Source: Rhizobium sp. C4
GTDB taxonomy: Bacteria; Pseudomonadota; Alphaproteobacteria; Rhizobiales; Rhizobiaceae
Direction: 5' to 3'
DNA length: 64,000 bases
NCBI RefSeq assembly: GCF_021026315.1
Contig: NZ_JAJNCX010000009.1
Location: 153,141-217,140, forward strand
The notes under the pieces are model-generated. The model saw only the letters and a list, made by a program, of their open reading frames with translations, was not told the DNA's origin and made no database searches. The first letter of the stretch is position 1. Every line of letters starts with the position of its first letter. Of this stretch, positions 8,092-17,052 are shown piece by piece. A program made the translations under genes and the position numbers.

Positions 8092-8136
8092 TTGACAGGA
8101 ACTTGTCATAGGCTAATTATTATAGCACATGCTATA
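8092..8136 (+). promoter_or_regulatory. mntH: mntH promoter with MntR operator
   Basis: TTGACA (8092-8097), a 17-nt spacer and AATTAT (8115-8120) form a strong promoter. Immediately downstream, 8121-8136 is a perfect 7+7 palindrome with a 2-nt centre (TATAGCA-CA-TGCTATA). It overlaps the expected transcription start, where a repressor would block initiation. The half-site resembles MntR boxes (ATAGC/GCTAT). Confidence 0.8.
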
Positions 8137-8152
8137 AATTGGAAGCAGAGAC

Positions 8153-9454
8153 ATGTTGCGCGACGAAATGCAGATGGCGAGCGGATCAACCATGGCCTCG
8201 CGGCACGAGCAGGCCATGCGCGATGCTCTGGCCGGCCGCAGGACAGGGGTACGGGCCTTCCTGCCCTTTTTCGGTCCGGCGGTGATTGCCTCGATCGCCT
8301 ACATGGACCCCGGCAATTTCGCCACGAACATCCAGGCGGGGGCGGGCTACGGCTATGCGCTGCTCTGGGTTCTGCTGGCGGCAAACCTGATTGCCATGCT
8401 GTTCCAGTCGCTTTCCGCCAAGCTCGGCATCGTCACAGGCTTCAACCTCGCGGAAATGTGCCGGGAGCAATATCCGAAGCCGATGGTCTATGTGATGTGG
8501 GCGATAAGCGAAATCGCCGCCATGGCGACCGACCTTGCCGAGTTTCTGGGCGGCGCGATCGGCCTCTCGCTGATCTTCGGCATGCCGCTTCTCGCCAGCA
8601 TGGTAGTGACGGCCATCATCACCTACATCATCCTCATCATGGAGCAGGGCGGCTTTCGCCGCATGGAAATCCTCATCGGCGTCTTCGTCGCCGTGATCAG
8701 CCTCTGCTATCTCGTTGAAATGCTGATCGCGCCAGTCGAATGGGGCAATGTCGCCAAGGGTCTCACGACCCCGAACATCCCGGACAGCAACGCGCTGATG
8801 ATCGCTGTCGGCATTGTCGGCGCAACGGTGATGCCGCATGCGGTCTTCCTGCATTCCGGGCTCACACAGGGCCGCATCCGGCCTGCCGACGACCGCGAAC
8901 GGCGCATGCTGGTGAACTTCTCCAACCGTGAAGTGATGATCGCGCTCGCTGCTGCCGGCCTCGTCAACATGGCGATGGTCATCATGGCTGCCGCCGCCTT
9001 CCACCTTGGCCATTCGGAAGTCGCGGAAATCGAGACGGCCTATCACACGCTGACGCCGCTGCTTGGTGGTGCCGCCGCCTCGGTCTTCCTCGTTTCGCTG
9101 ATCGCCTCGGGTGTGTCATCCTCAGTCGTCGGGACGATGGCAGGGCAGGTGATCATGCAGGGCTTCGTCGGTTTCCGCATCCCCCTGCTGGTGCGCCGCC
9201 TCGTCACCATGGTCCCGGCCTTCGCCGTGGTTCTCATGGGCGTCGATTCGACCAAGGCGCTGGTCGTCAGCCAGGTCATCCTGTCGATTGCCCTGCCGAT
9301 CCCGATGCTGGCACTGCTGCATTTCACCTCAAAGCGCAGCATCATGGGCGAATACGTGAACGGCATTCCCGTCCGAGTGCTCGGCACGGTGGGCGCGGCG
9401 GTCGTGCTCTGCCTCAACTTCCTGCTTCTGGCGCAGGTCGCCGGCCTCTTTTGA
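8153..9454 (+). CDS. mntH: Nramp-type Mn(II)/divalent metal transporter
   Basis: The 433-aa inner-membrane protein imports Mn(II) with protons. It has about 11 helices; the metal-site motif of TM1 is DPGN (residues 52-55, then FATNIQAGA), and TM6 carries MPH (about 227-229), the Nramp signature. The N-terminal tail is a little longer than usual, so an in-frame ATG at 8168 is an alternative start. The upstream palindrome and divergent mntR point to Mn-dependent repression. Its last 42 codons overlap the 3' end of the convergent glycosyltransferase frame. Confidence 0.95.
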   Translation: MLRDEMQMASGSTMASRHEQAMRDALAGRRTGVRAFLPFFGPAVIASIAYMDPGNFATNIQAGAGYGYALLWVLLAANLIAMLFQSLSAKLGIVTGFNLAEMCREQYPKPMVYVMWAISEIAAMATDLAEFLGGAIGLSLIFGMPLLASMVVTAIITYIILIMEQGGFRRMEILIGVFVAVISLCYLVEMLIAPVEWGNVAKGLTTPNIPDSNALMIAVGIVGATVMPHAVFLHSGLTQGRIRPADDRERRMLVNFSNREVMIALAAAGLVNMAMVIMAAAAFHLGHSEVAEIETAYHTLTPLLGGAAASVFLVSLIASGVSSSVVGTMAGQVIMQGFVGFRIPLLVRRLVTMVPAFAVVLMGVDSTKALVVSQVILSIALPIPMLALLHFTSKRSIMGEYVNGIPVRVLGTVGAAVVLCLNFLLLAQVAGLF

Positions 9455-11380
9455 CGGGTCTTCCTGGGCTGCCGGCGCATGCGGCGTCTTTCGCCACAGG
9501 AAGGGATCGTCCGAAAGCTCCCGCACTGCCTGCCAGGCGGCAACGGAAAGCATCATCCAGTAGAACGGCAGGCCCAACCAGGGTCTCCCAACCGCCTGCC
9601 GTTCCTCCGCCGTCATCGGCTTGCGTCCGAGAACCGCGAAGAGACAGTAGCTGCCGATGATATTGGCGACGTCGATGGCAAAGAGGACCTGTTCGGCAAG
9701 GCCCGCCGCCAGCCACGCGCCGCTGGCGAAGAGCCAGATCGAACGCAGGATGAAGACTGCCAGCAATGGATGCGCCAGCGCCGAAAACAGCATCCCACCC
9801 GTCGTCAGAAACAAGGCGATGAGACCGGCCGTGCCGATCTGCGCATGAAGGCGTGCGGGTGCGCGGCAATGCACCAGTACCGTCTGCAGCCAGCCCTTGA
9901 ACCAGCGTGATCGTTGCGCGCGCCAGACCGGCCACTCGGTCGGTGCATCCTCCAGCGTCGGCAGACCGAGGACGCCGCAGCGATAGCCCATGCGATGAAG
10001 GCGGATGCCGAGATCCGCATCCTCGGTCACGTTGAACGGATCCCACGCGCCGGCGGCCTCAAGCGCCTCCCTTCGGAAATGATTGGAGGTGCCGCCGAGC
10101 GGCATCGGCAGGCGGAGACGGGCAAGAAGCGGCAACAGGCTGCGGAACAGGCCGGCATATTCCAGCGCGAAGAGGGCGGCGATCCGGCTCTGGGCTGCAT
10201 TGGCGATCTGGAGCGGCGCCTGCAGGCAGGCCAAGGCCTCGGGCTCCGCGGTGAAACACGCATGCGCCTCGCGCAACTGTCGCGGATGCGGCCGGTCTTC
10301 CGCGTCGAAGATCACGACAAAATCGCCGCGCGCACCGGCCAGCGCATAGTTCAGCGCCTTCGGCTTGGTGCGTGGTCCGCCGGGCGGCACCTCGACGATT
10401 TCAAAATGCACGCCACTTGCGTGCCGGGCGACGGCTGCAATCGTCGCCCGGTCATCCGCCTCGCAGATGATCTTGATGTCGAGAAGCGATTTCGGCCAGT
10501 CGAGGCGATCAAGCGCCGCCATCATCTGTGGCACCACCGCCTCTTCCCGATAGGCCGCGACGAGCACGGTGTAGACCGGCAGCGGCGCACCGGTGTCGAT
10601 GGCGGATGCCGGCGGAGGGATGGTGGCTTCACCCATCCCTGCCCGAAGGGCAGCCGCGCGAAGCCCGATGGCGAGAAGATAGACGGCGCTCAGGGCAATA
10701 TGCAGAACCAGCAGGATCTGCTCGGGCCAGGTGACCGCAGCCACGGGAACGCTCACCGACAGTGCGCCGAGCACATAGCCCTGCCAGCCGGTCAGGACCA
10801 CACGGGCGCTGAAGGCGGGCGCGTTGCCAAAGAGCCGGTCGGTCACTTTTTCGACGCGCGCCCGGCAATTGGCCTGCCAGATGGCGTCGCGGATTGTCTG
10901 AGGCGTGGCAATCGCCAGTCCCTCGCGCATCTCGGGTGCGGCGGCAAGCTGGTCGCGGAGCCTGAGCGCGTGGCGCGCCTCGGGCGCAATGACCAGCATG
11001 GCCGGACGCGACGGGCGCGTGAGCCTCAGCAGCGAACCGCTGGCAAGCTGGGTGTCGATCATCTCCGTCACGAAGACATTCGCCGGGTTTATGGCTGCGA
11101 AGAAGGGCAGGCCCAGCCATTCGGCCAGCGCTTCGTAGAAGATCTGCGGATCAAGCATGCCATCGGCGATCAGTTCTCGCTCGATGGTTGTTGCGTTCTG
11201 CCGCGCCTTGAGGGCGGCTGCAGCCAGTGTTGGCTTGCCGATGCCGAGTTTCAGAAAGAGCCGCACCTCGTCCGCATGCAATGCGTCGCCGGCTCCACCG
11301 GCCTCCAGCGCGGATAGCGATGCAGATGGCGCGGGAGAATTATCGACATTTCCGGAATTCCAATATTCTCCGGTGCCCAT
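9329..11380 (-). CDS. Membrane glycosyltransferase family 2 with MshEN-like N-terminal domain
   Basis: The 683-aa protein has an N-terminal domain (about residues 40-165) resembling the GspE/MshE N-terminal fold, two transmembrane segments (about 190-245) and a GT2 catalytic domain (about 270-490). That domain has VLVAAYREE, DAEDRP (the acidic metal/nucleotide site), EDADLG and QRSRWFKGW (the QxxRW signature of processive synthases). C-terminal helices follow. It probably adds or polymerises sugars at the inner membrane. The frame continues 126 nt into mntH; this charged tail (KQEVEAEHDRRAHRAEH) is unlike the rest, so an ancestral stop near 9450 was probably lost. Confidence 0.85.
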   Translation of the reverse strand: MGTGEYWNSGNVDNSPAPSASLSALEAGGAGDALHADEVRLFLKLGIGKPTLAAAALKARQNATTIERELIADGMLDPQIFYEALAEWLGLPFFAAINPANVFVTEMIDTQLASGSLLRLTRPSRPAMLVIAPEARHALRLRDQLAAAPEMREGLAIATPQTIRDAIWQANCRARVEKVTDRLFGNAPAFSARVVLTGWQGYVLGALSVSVPVAAVTWPEQILLVLHIALSAVYLLAIGLRAAALRAGMGEATIPPPASAIDTGAPLPVYTVLVAAYREEAVVPQMMAALDRLDWPKSLLDIKIICEADDRATIAAVARHASGVHFEIVEVPPGGPRTKPKALNYALAGARGDFVVIFDAEDRPHPRQLREAHACFTAEPEALACLQAPLQIANAAQSRIAALFALEYAGLFRSLLPLLARLRLPMPLGGTSNHFRREALEAAGAWDPFNVTEDADLGIRLHRMGYRCGVLGLPTLEDAPTEWPVWRAQRSRWFKGWLQTVLVHCRAPARLHAQIGTAGLIALFLTTGGMLFSALAHPLLAVFILRSIWLFASGAWLAAGLAEQVLFAIDVANIIGSYCLFAVLGRKPMTAEERQAVGRPWLGLPFYWMMLSVAAWQAVRELSDDPFLWRKTPHAPAAQEDPSKEAGDLRQKQEVEAEHDRRAHRAEHSDGNAVHVFAHDAAL

Positions 11381-11418
11381 GAGTTTGATAAACCGTTTTT
11401 GGTATCAACTGAAAATGT

Positions 11419-12306
11419 ATGAAACATCGAGAATTGAAGCCCATGGTATCGAACGGCATCGCGTCTGCATCAGTCAGAATCATGGGGTTTTTGCTGATTC
11501 TATTGCCGGCTATGCATGCTCCGGTGGTGGCCGCGGAGGCGCAAGGGCCGCTTCTGACCTTCGACAAGCGCGAGCATCGCGCCAATCCCGACATCAGCAA
11601 CGTCCCGCGCATCCGTTTTCTGACCACGCTCGACTTCCCGCCCTTCGAGTTTCTCGATGCGGAAGGCCGCCTGTCCGGCTTCAATGTCGATCTGGCGCGC
11701 GAGCTTTGCGACACGCTGGGCGTGACGGCAAAGTGCCAGATCCAGGCGCTACCCTTCAACGAACTGCAGGCAGCACTGGAGAGCCGCGCGGGCGACGCCG
11801 TCATTGCCGGCATCGGCGTGACGCCGGATCTCCGCGCGAAGTATGATTTCTCGAGGCCCTATCTGCAGCTTTCCGCCCGCTTCCTGTCACTCAGGAAGAC
11901 ATCCGGCGAGCCGATCACACCGATGAAGCTGGCGGCCAGCAAGGTCGGCGTCGTCAGGGATACCGCCCACCAGGCCATGCTGAAGGCCTATTTCCCGAAT
12001 GTGAACCCGCAGCTCTATGATGACCGTCCGGCCATGCTGAAGGCGCTGAAGGCGGGAGATGTCGACACGGTCTTCGGCGAAGGTCTGGCGCTCGCCTTCT
12101 GGGCGGCAAGCGGCGAGGCTGACAGTTGCTGCGCCTTTCGCGGCGGGCCCTATTATTCCGGCGATTTCCTGGGCGAGGGCATGACCATCATGACGAGGGA
12201 AGGCGAACCCCTTGCCGCCGCCTTCGACCACGGCCTGCTCGAGCTGGCCCGCAAGGGAACGCTCAACGAGCTTTTCGTCAAATACTTCCCGCCGGGGCTC
12301 TACTGA
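11419..12306 (+). CDS. Family 3 solute-binding protein
   Basis: The 295-aa precursor has a signal sequence ending near APVVAAEA and an SBP_bac_3 domain: RIRFLTTLDFPPFEFLDAEG, GFNVDLAREL, then ESRAGDAVIAGIGVTP and YDFSRPYL. The family binds amino acids or related solutes in the periplasm. No permease or ATPase lies next to it, so it is an orphan binding component or a sensory protein. The start may be 11419 or ATG 11443. Only 38 nt separate it from the divergent glycosyltransferase start, so their promoters must overlap. Confidence 0.85.
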   Translation: MKHRELKPMVSNGIASASVRIMGFLLILLPAMHAPVVAAEAQGPLLTFDKREHRANPDISNVPRIRFLTTLDFPPFEFLDAEGRLSGFNVDLARELCDTLGVTAKCQIQALPFNELQAALESRAGDAVIAGIGVTPDLRAKYDFSRPYLQLSARFLSLRKTSGEPITPMKLAASKVGVVRDTAHQAMLKAYFPNVNPQLYDDRPAMLKALKAGDVDTVFGEGLALAFWAASGEADSCCAFRGGPYYSGDFLGEGMTIMTREGEPLAAAFDHGLLELARKGTLNELFVKYFPPGLY

Positions 12307-12349
12307 GCCCGATCCAGACGCGCGCCTGTCGGGTCTTCCGCCCGGTCGG

Positions 12350-12994
12350 TCACATCGCGATGTAGCGGTCGCGCCGGTGGTTGATGGCAAGCACCATATT
12401 CAGCACCACGGCCCCGATGATCGAGCAGATGATGATGTAGGGCGTGGCGATGAAGAACGCGAAGAACAGCACGCAGCAATCGAAACCGAGCTGCACCAGT
12501 CCTGCCTTCCAGCCCAGCTTCTCCTGCAGATAGAGCGCCAGCACGCCGAAGCCGCCAAGGCTGGCGCGATGGCGAAACAGCGCCAGCATGGCCGTGCCGA
12601 CCAGAAGCCCGCCGAAGAGAGCGCCCGCCAGCGGATCGATTTGGCCGATGGGAATGAGCTTGGGGAGCACGATGGAGAGGGTCGAGGTTGCGGCAACCGT
12701 CGCAAATGTCTTCAGCGTGAAGGCCCATCCGAGCCGCGTCCAGGCGAGATAATAGAAGGGCAGGTTGACGACGAAGAACACCACGCCAAACGAATAGCCG
12801 GTCGCATAATGCAGCAGGAAGGCGACGCCCGCGGTGCCGCCCGTCAGCAGGCCGGCAGACGAGAGCAGCAGCACGCCGAGCGAGGCAAGCATGGCGCCGG
12901 AGGCAACCCCTTGCGCGTCTTCCAGCAGGGAGTGCTTGTCGCTGGTCGATTTCAGATAGTCGGAAAAGGTCTTGCCGGGGGCTGCCGTGTTCAT
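12350..12994 (-). CDS. YitT family membrane protein, downstream paralogue
   Basis: The 214-aa protein has five to six hydrophobic helices and YitT-family features: HSLLEDAQGVASGAMLASLG near the N-terminus, LTGGTAGVAFLLHYATG, and RHRASLGGFGVLALYLQ. Function is unknown. It lies 22 nt after a close paralogue (13017-13655) with the same domain plan, so they look like a tandem duplication read as one operon. It lacks the C-terminal DUF2179 domain found in Bacillus YitT. Confidence 0.85.
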   Translation of the reverse strand: MNTAAPGKTFSDYLKSTSDKHSLLEDAQGVASGAMLASLGVLLLSSAGLLTGGTAGVAFLLHYATGYSFGVVFFVVNLPFYYLAWTRLGWAFTLKTFATVAATSTLSIVLPKLIPIGQIDPLAGALFGGLLVGTAMLALFRHRASLGGFGVLALYLQEKLGWKAGLVQLGFDCCVLFFAFFIATPYIIICSIIGAVVLNMVLAINHRRDRYIAM

Positions 12995-13016
12995 CCGTGG
13001 TCCGCTCGTTATCCGC

Positions 13017-13655
13017 CTACCGGAGCACGCTGTAGCGGTCGGAGCGGTGGTTCACCATCACGAAGACATTCAATATGACGGCGCCGAGCACCGAGGCAAG
13101 GACGATCGGGATCGGTGCGGCCAGAAAGGCGAAGGCCAGAACGATCGTGTCAAAGGCCATCTGCACCTGACCGGCGCGAAACCGCGTGCGATCCTGCACA
13201 TAGACCGCCAGAATGCCGATGCCGCCGAGGCTGGCGCGATGCCGGTAAAGCGCCAGCAGACCGAAGCCGAGAAGCAGGCCGCCGATGAGGGCTGCCCAGA
13301 CCGGGTTGATCTCGCCGATGGTGAGATAGCGGCTCTGCACGTCGACAAGCGCCGAGGTGATGGCCACCGCCGCAAAGCTTTTCAGCGTGAAGGCAAGCCC
13401 CATGCGCAGGAACGAAAGAACGTAAAAGGGCAGGTTGACGAGAAAAAAGAGGAGGCCGAACGAGAGGCCGGATGCGTAATGCATGAGGAAGGCAGCGCCC
13501 GCCATGCCGCTTGTGACGAGATGCGCCTTGCCCATGAAGAAGAGACCCAGCGAGGCAATCAGCGCGCCGGCAAGAATGCCCTGCGCATCTTCAAAAAGGG
13601 AATGCCGGTCCGGGCGGCCGCTCAAATGCGAAAACACATCGGAAATATTCGCCAT
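13017..13655 (-). CDS. YitT family membrane protein, upstream paralogue
   Basis: The 212-aa protein starts MANISDVFSHLSGRPDRHS at the ATG at 13655, which has a GGAGAG site; a longer frame from 13772 adds 39 residues unlike the family. It shares HSLFEDAQGI, SGMAGAAFLMHYASG, RHRASLGGIGILAVYVQ and a terminal NHRSDRY with the next gene (NHRRDRY there). Both are probably inner-membrane transporters or channels of unknown substrate. It is the first gene of the pair. Confidence 0.85.
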   Translation of the reverse strand: MANISDVFSHLSGRPDRHSLFEDAQGILAGALIASLGLFFMGKAHLVTSGMAGAAFLMHYASGLSFGLLFFLVNLPFYVLSFLRMGLAFTLKSFAAVAITSALVDVQSRYLTIGEINPVWAALIGGLLLGFGLLALYRHRASLGGIGILAVYVQDRTRFRAGQVQMAFDTIVLAFAFLAAPIPIVLASVLGAVILNVFVMVNHRSDRYSVLR

Positions 13656-13777
13656 GCCGCTCTCCAGCAAAAAACAAAAGCCGTTCCTCCCGAGCGTGAT
13701 TGTCTCAAATGGCGGAATTTTCGCAATAAAAATATGTAAGCATTGCTGACCTATTTCGATGCTGCGGCGCAATAAAA

Positions 13778-14725
13778 TTACGCGGCCGGGCGCTTTTCGG
13801 CAATGAACAGAATCCCGTTCACCGGCACCCCGCCATCCATGCGAATGACGAGTTTTTCCGACCCGAGCAGAGTAAAGCCGTGCGCGGCGAGAAGCCGCTC
13901 GATATAGGCCGGTGAATGGGCATAGCGCAGCGACGGCTGCAGGCGAAAATCGTCGCGTGCGTCCATCAGATGCTCGACTGAAAAGGCAACGTGCCCGCCA
14001 TCGGCAAGAAGCGCTGCGGACAGCGCCAGGACCGGCTCAAGATCGCCGAGATACATGAGCACATCGGCCGCCGCGACCAGATCGGCGCGGCCGGCGGCAA
14101 GCTCCGGCCCGATCAGCCGCGCCTCGCGAGGCCCCAGCGAAAGATCGGCCTGATCCAGATGGTGGTAAATCCCCTTGTCCTCAGCTTTCGCCAGCATGTT
14201 GGCGGAGAGGTCATAGCCTTCCAGATGCTCGACGCGACCGCTGAGTTCGACCCCCATCAGCCCCGTACCGCAGCCGAGATCGATGGCGCGGGCGTAAATT
14301 GCGCGGCCCTTGTCCGCAATCAGCGCCGCCAGCCGGCCGGGCACCTTGTAGTCCAGCTTCTCGACCAGCGCCGTCTCGAAGCGGTCGGCATAATCATCGA
14401 AAAGCTGCTCGACATAGGCGACCGGCGGCGTTGCCGGCTGCGCCCGGTCGCCGAGGATGGAAAGCTTGAGCCCCGCGCCGAAAATATCGTCCTTCGAAAG
14501 CGTGAGAACCTGTCGATAGGCCGCTATGGCCGGCTCCTTGAGACCCGCCTTTTCGCGATAGTCACCGAGCAGAAACCAGCCGGCCGCCCAGCCGGGCGCA
14601 AGCTCCAGCGCCTGTTCCATCAGCTCGGCTGCTGCTTCCATGTCGCCACCGGAAGCCAGCATTCGGGCATAGTCGGCGCGCCGGTCGGCGATGAGGTCGC
14701 CGGAGGTGAGGTCGATCGCAGTCAT
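13778..14725 (-). CDS. TPR-containing class I SAM-dependent methyltransferase
   Basis: The 315-aa protein starts MTAIDLTSGDLIADRR. Residues about 15-95 hold two TPR-like helical repeats (MEAAAELMEQALELAPGWA and AIAAYRQVL). A Rossmann methyltransferase domain follows, with motif I AIDLGCGTGLMG and a post-I acidic residue in LEGYDLS. It methylates an unknown substrate; the TPRs may hold a protein partner. An in-frame ATG at 14779 has no ribosome site and is not preferred. Confidence 0.85.
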   Translation of the reverse strand: MTAIDLTSGDLIADRRADYARMLASGGDMEAAAELMEQALELAPGWAAGWFLLGDYREKAGLKEPAIAAYRQVLTLSKDDIFGAGLKLSILGDRAQPATPPVAYVEQLFDDYADRFETALVEKLDYKVPGRLAALIADKGRAIYARAIDLGCGTGLMGVELSGRVEHLEGYDLSANMLAKAEDKGIYHHLDQADLSLGPREARLIGPELAAGRADLVAAADVLMYLGDLEPVLALSAALLADGGHVAFSVEHLMDARDDFRLQPSLRYAHSPAYIERLLAAHGFTLLGSEKLVIRMDGGVPVNGILFIAEKRPAA

Positions 14726-14887
14726 GTCGGGTGTTTTTCCGGTTGCGGTTGCGCGCAATATTGCCTTCGGAGGCGCCATTTCAAGCGAATTTTACGCTGC
14801 CTCTTGCCCGCGCCATGATTCGGACCCTATCTCTGGTCTAAAGCGCTGCGAAAGCGGCGTCGGACCGTTGAGAAGGAGCGAAGCGAG

Positions 14888-15154
14888 ATGAGCGAATCCA
14901 TGAACCGGATGTTGGGAGACAGCCCCGGCCGTCTCATCGTCAAGCTGGTCGTCGTCTCCGTCATTGTCGGCTTCGTCATGCGCTCCTTCGGCTGGTATCC
15001 GATGGATATCCTGCACTGGATCCGCGATTTCCTCTCCAATCTCTGGCACACGGGCTTCCGTGCCTTTGGCGAGGTCGGCAACTATTTCCTCCTCGGCGCG
15101 GTTGTCGTCATCCCTGCCTTCATCATCCTGCGCCTGATGAGCTACCGCCGCTGA
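14888..15154 (+). CDS. DUF6460 family small membrane protein
   Basis: The 88-aa protein has two hydrophobic helices (about residues 18-36 and 64-84) joined by a tryptophan-rich segment (GWYPMDILHWIRDFLSNLW). I recognise it as the rhizobial DUF6460 type; no function is known. Its stop overlaps the next gene's start (TGATG at 15152-15156), which implies translational coupling to the CAP lipoprotein. GAAGGAGCG supplies the ribosome site. Confidence 0.8.
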   Translation: MSESMNRMLGDSPGRLIVKLVVVSVIVGFVMRSFGWYPMDILHWIRDFLSNLWHTGFRAFGEVGNYFLLGAVVVIPAFIILRLMSYRR

Positions 15155-15657
15155 TGCCCGCCAACAGTCTTGATCTTCCCTTGCTCACCCGCCGCGCAGC
15201 ACTGGCCGGCCTCGGCCTGACGCTGCTGTCCGGCTGCACAACCGTCAGCGTTCTCGAGCCCGAGCCCGGTAATTCCAACGATCACACCAAAGCGGTGCTG
15301 CCGCTGATCAACAAGCTGCGCGCGTCAAAGAAACTTCCGCCGCTGGTGGCCGACAAGGCCGCGACTGCCGCCGCCGTCGACCAGGCGAACCGTATGGCCA
15401 AGGCCGGCGAGATGAGCCACGAGCTGAAATCCGAAGACGATTTCACCTCGCGCATGAACCGCATGGGCGTGCGCCTCCAGGCGGCGGAGAATATCGCGAC
15501 CGGCCAGGATACGGCGGAGCGCGCCTTTCAGGCCTGGGTCCATTCGCCCAAGCACCTGAAGAACATGCTCGGCCCCTACAAGGGCCTCGGCGTTGCGGTT
15601 TCGCAAAATAGCGCTTCCGATAACCGGCCGTTCTGGTCCATGGTTCTGTCGAACTAA
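15154..15657 (+). CDS. CAP/SCP-domain lipoprotein, probably Tat-exported
   Basis: The 167-aa protein begins with a twin-arginine stretch (LLTRRAALAGLGLTLLSGC). The lipobox is LLSGC, giving a lipidated cysteine at residue 26. The mature part is a CAP domain with MSHEL, AENIATGQ and AFQAWVHSPKHLKNML, the conserved His/Glu cavity motifs. Bacterial CAP lipoproteins act in the envelope, but their enzymatic role is not settled. The gene is coupled to the DUF6460 gene upstream; a MATE exporter follows 54 nt later. Confidence 0.88.
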   Translation: MPANSLDLPLLTRRAALAGLGLTLLSGCTTVSVLEPEPGNSNDHTKAVLPLINKLRASKKLPPLVADKAATAAAVDQANRMAKAGEMSHELKSEDDFTSRMNRMGVRLQAAENIATGQDTAERAFQAWVHSPKHLKNMLGPYKGLGVAVSQNSASDNRPFWSMVLSN

Positions 15658-15711
15658 GCGATTCCGGGTTCGGTCCGGGGTCGCAAGAAACGCGACCCCG
15701 CCGGACCTTTC

Positions 15712-17046
15712 ATGAATATCGCCACGCAAGACCGCTCCTTCCGCGTCACCCATCGCCTTGTTCTTTCGATCGCCGTGCCGATGACGCTCGGCTTCGTCTC
15801 GACCCCGCTTCTGGGGCTGACGGATACGGCCGTGGTCGGGCAGACGGGCGTTGCGGCCGATCTTGCCGGCATCGGCATTGCGGCCGTGCTCTTCGATTTT
15901 CTCTTCTCCTTCACCGGCTTTTTCCGTACCTCGACCACGGCGTTGACCGCGCAGGCCTATGGGCGCATGGATGAGGCGGAAGAGCGCGCCGTCTTCTTCC
16001 GCGCCGCCGGCACCAGCCTTGTTGCCGGCTTCCTGCTGCTGGCGCTCGCTTCGCCGATCCTCGCCGCCGGTCTTGCCATCCTGTCGCCGGAACCCGCAGC
16101 CGCGACGGTTGCCGCGACCTATTTCGCCATCCGCATCCTCTCGGCGCCGGCGCGCCTCATCAACGACTGTCTTCTCGGCTTCGTGCTCGGCCGGGGCCGG
16201 GCCGGCGTCGGCCTCTTCCTGCAGACGCTTCTGAACGGCATCAACATCGCGCTCTCCATCACGCTGGGCCTGTGGTTCGGCTATGGCGTTTCGGGCGTTG
16301 CCTGGGCGACATTCACGGCGGAAGTGGTCACGGCGCTGGCGGGCCTCGCCTTCGCCTTTTCCGGCTTCCGCAAGGTCAGCACCGGCACCGACTGGCGCGC
16401 CGTCTTCGCGCTCGACAAGCTGAAATCGCTCTTCGCGGTCAATCGCGACATCATGATCCGCACGCTGCTCCTGACCGGCTCCTTCCTCATCATGGCCCGC
16501 ATCGGCGCGGAACTCGGCACGGTGACGCTCGCCGCCAACGGCATCCTCATGAATTTCTTCATGGTCACGGCCTTCTTCCTCGACGGCATGGCGGCCGCCG
16601 CCGAACAGATCTGCGGCCGCTCGCTCGGTGCCGGCGACCGGCAGGCCTTTCGCGATGCCGTGCGGCTCACGCTCGTCTGGTCGCTCGGCCTTTCGGCGCT
16701 TCTCGCGGTCGCCACCATGCTCGTCGGCAATCAGGTCGTCGCCTTCCTCACCAGCGCGGCGGATGTCCGCGCCGAGGCCGGGCTCTACCTTGTCTGGATG
16801 GCGCTGACGGCGCTGACCGGCGCGCTCGCCTTCCAGATGGATGGCGTCTTCATGGGCACCGCCTGGACGGCGGAAATGCGCAACATGATGATCCTGTCGT
16901 TTATCGCCTATCTCGCCGCCGTTTTCACACTGCCGCAATGGTTCGGCAATCACGGCCTCTGGGCAGCCCTCAACCTTTTCCTCCTCATGCGCGGCCTCAC
17001 GCTCGCCGCGATCCTGCCAGGCAAGATGAGGAAGATGTTCGGGTGA
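15712..17046 (+). CDS. MATE family efflux transporter (DinF-like)
   Basis: The 444-aa protein has 12 predicted helices in two similar halves. The first opens HRLVLSIAVPMTLGFVSTPLLG with the acidic LGLTDTAVVG of DinF-type MATE exporters. The family expels cationic drugs or metabolites in exchange for Na+ or H+. The substrate is not predictable. It may be read through from the CAP gene. A long palindromic repeat fills the space between it and convergent pyrD and may serve as terminator. Confidence 0.9.
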   Translation: MNIATQDRSFRVTHRLVLSIAVPMTLGFVSTPLLGLTDTAVVGQTGVAADLAGIGIAAVLFDFLFSFTGFFRTSTTALTAQAYGRMDEAEERAVFFRAAGTSLVAGFLLLALASPILAAGLAILSPEPAAATVAATYFAIRILSAPARLINDCLLGFVLGRGRAGVGLFLQTLLNGINIALSITLGLWFGYGVSGVAWATFTAEVVTALAGLAFAFSGFRKVSTGTDWRAVFALDKLKSLFAVNRDIMIRTLLLTGSFLIMARIGAELGTVTLAANGILMNFFMVTAFFLDGMAAAAEQICGRSLGAGDRQAFRDAVRLTLVWSLGLSALLAVATMLVGNQVVAFLTSAADVRAEAGLYLVWMALTALTGALAFQMDGVFMGTAWTAEMRNMMILSFIAYLAAVFTLPQWFGNHGLWAALNLFLLMRGLTLAAILPGKMRKMFG

Positions 17047-17052
17047 TTTTCT

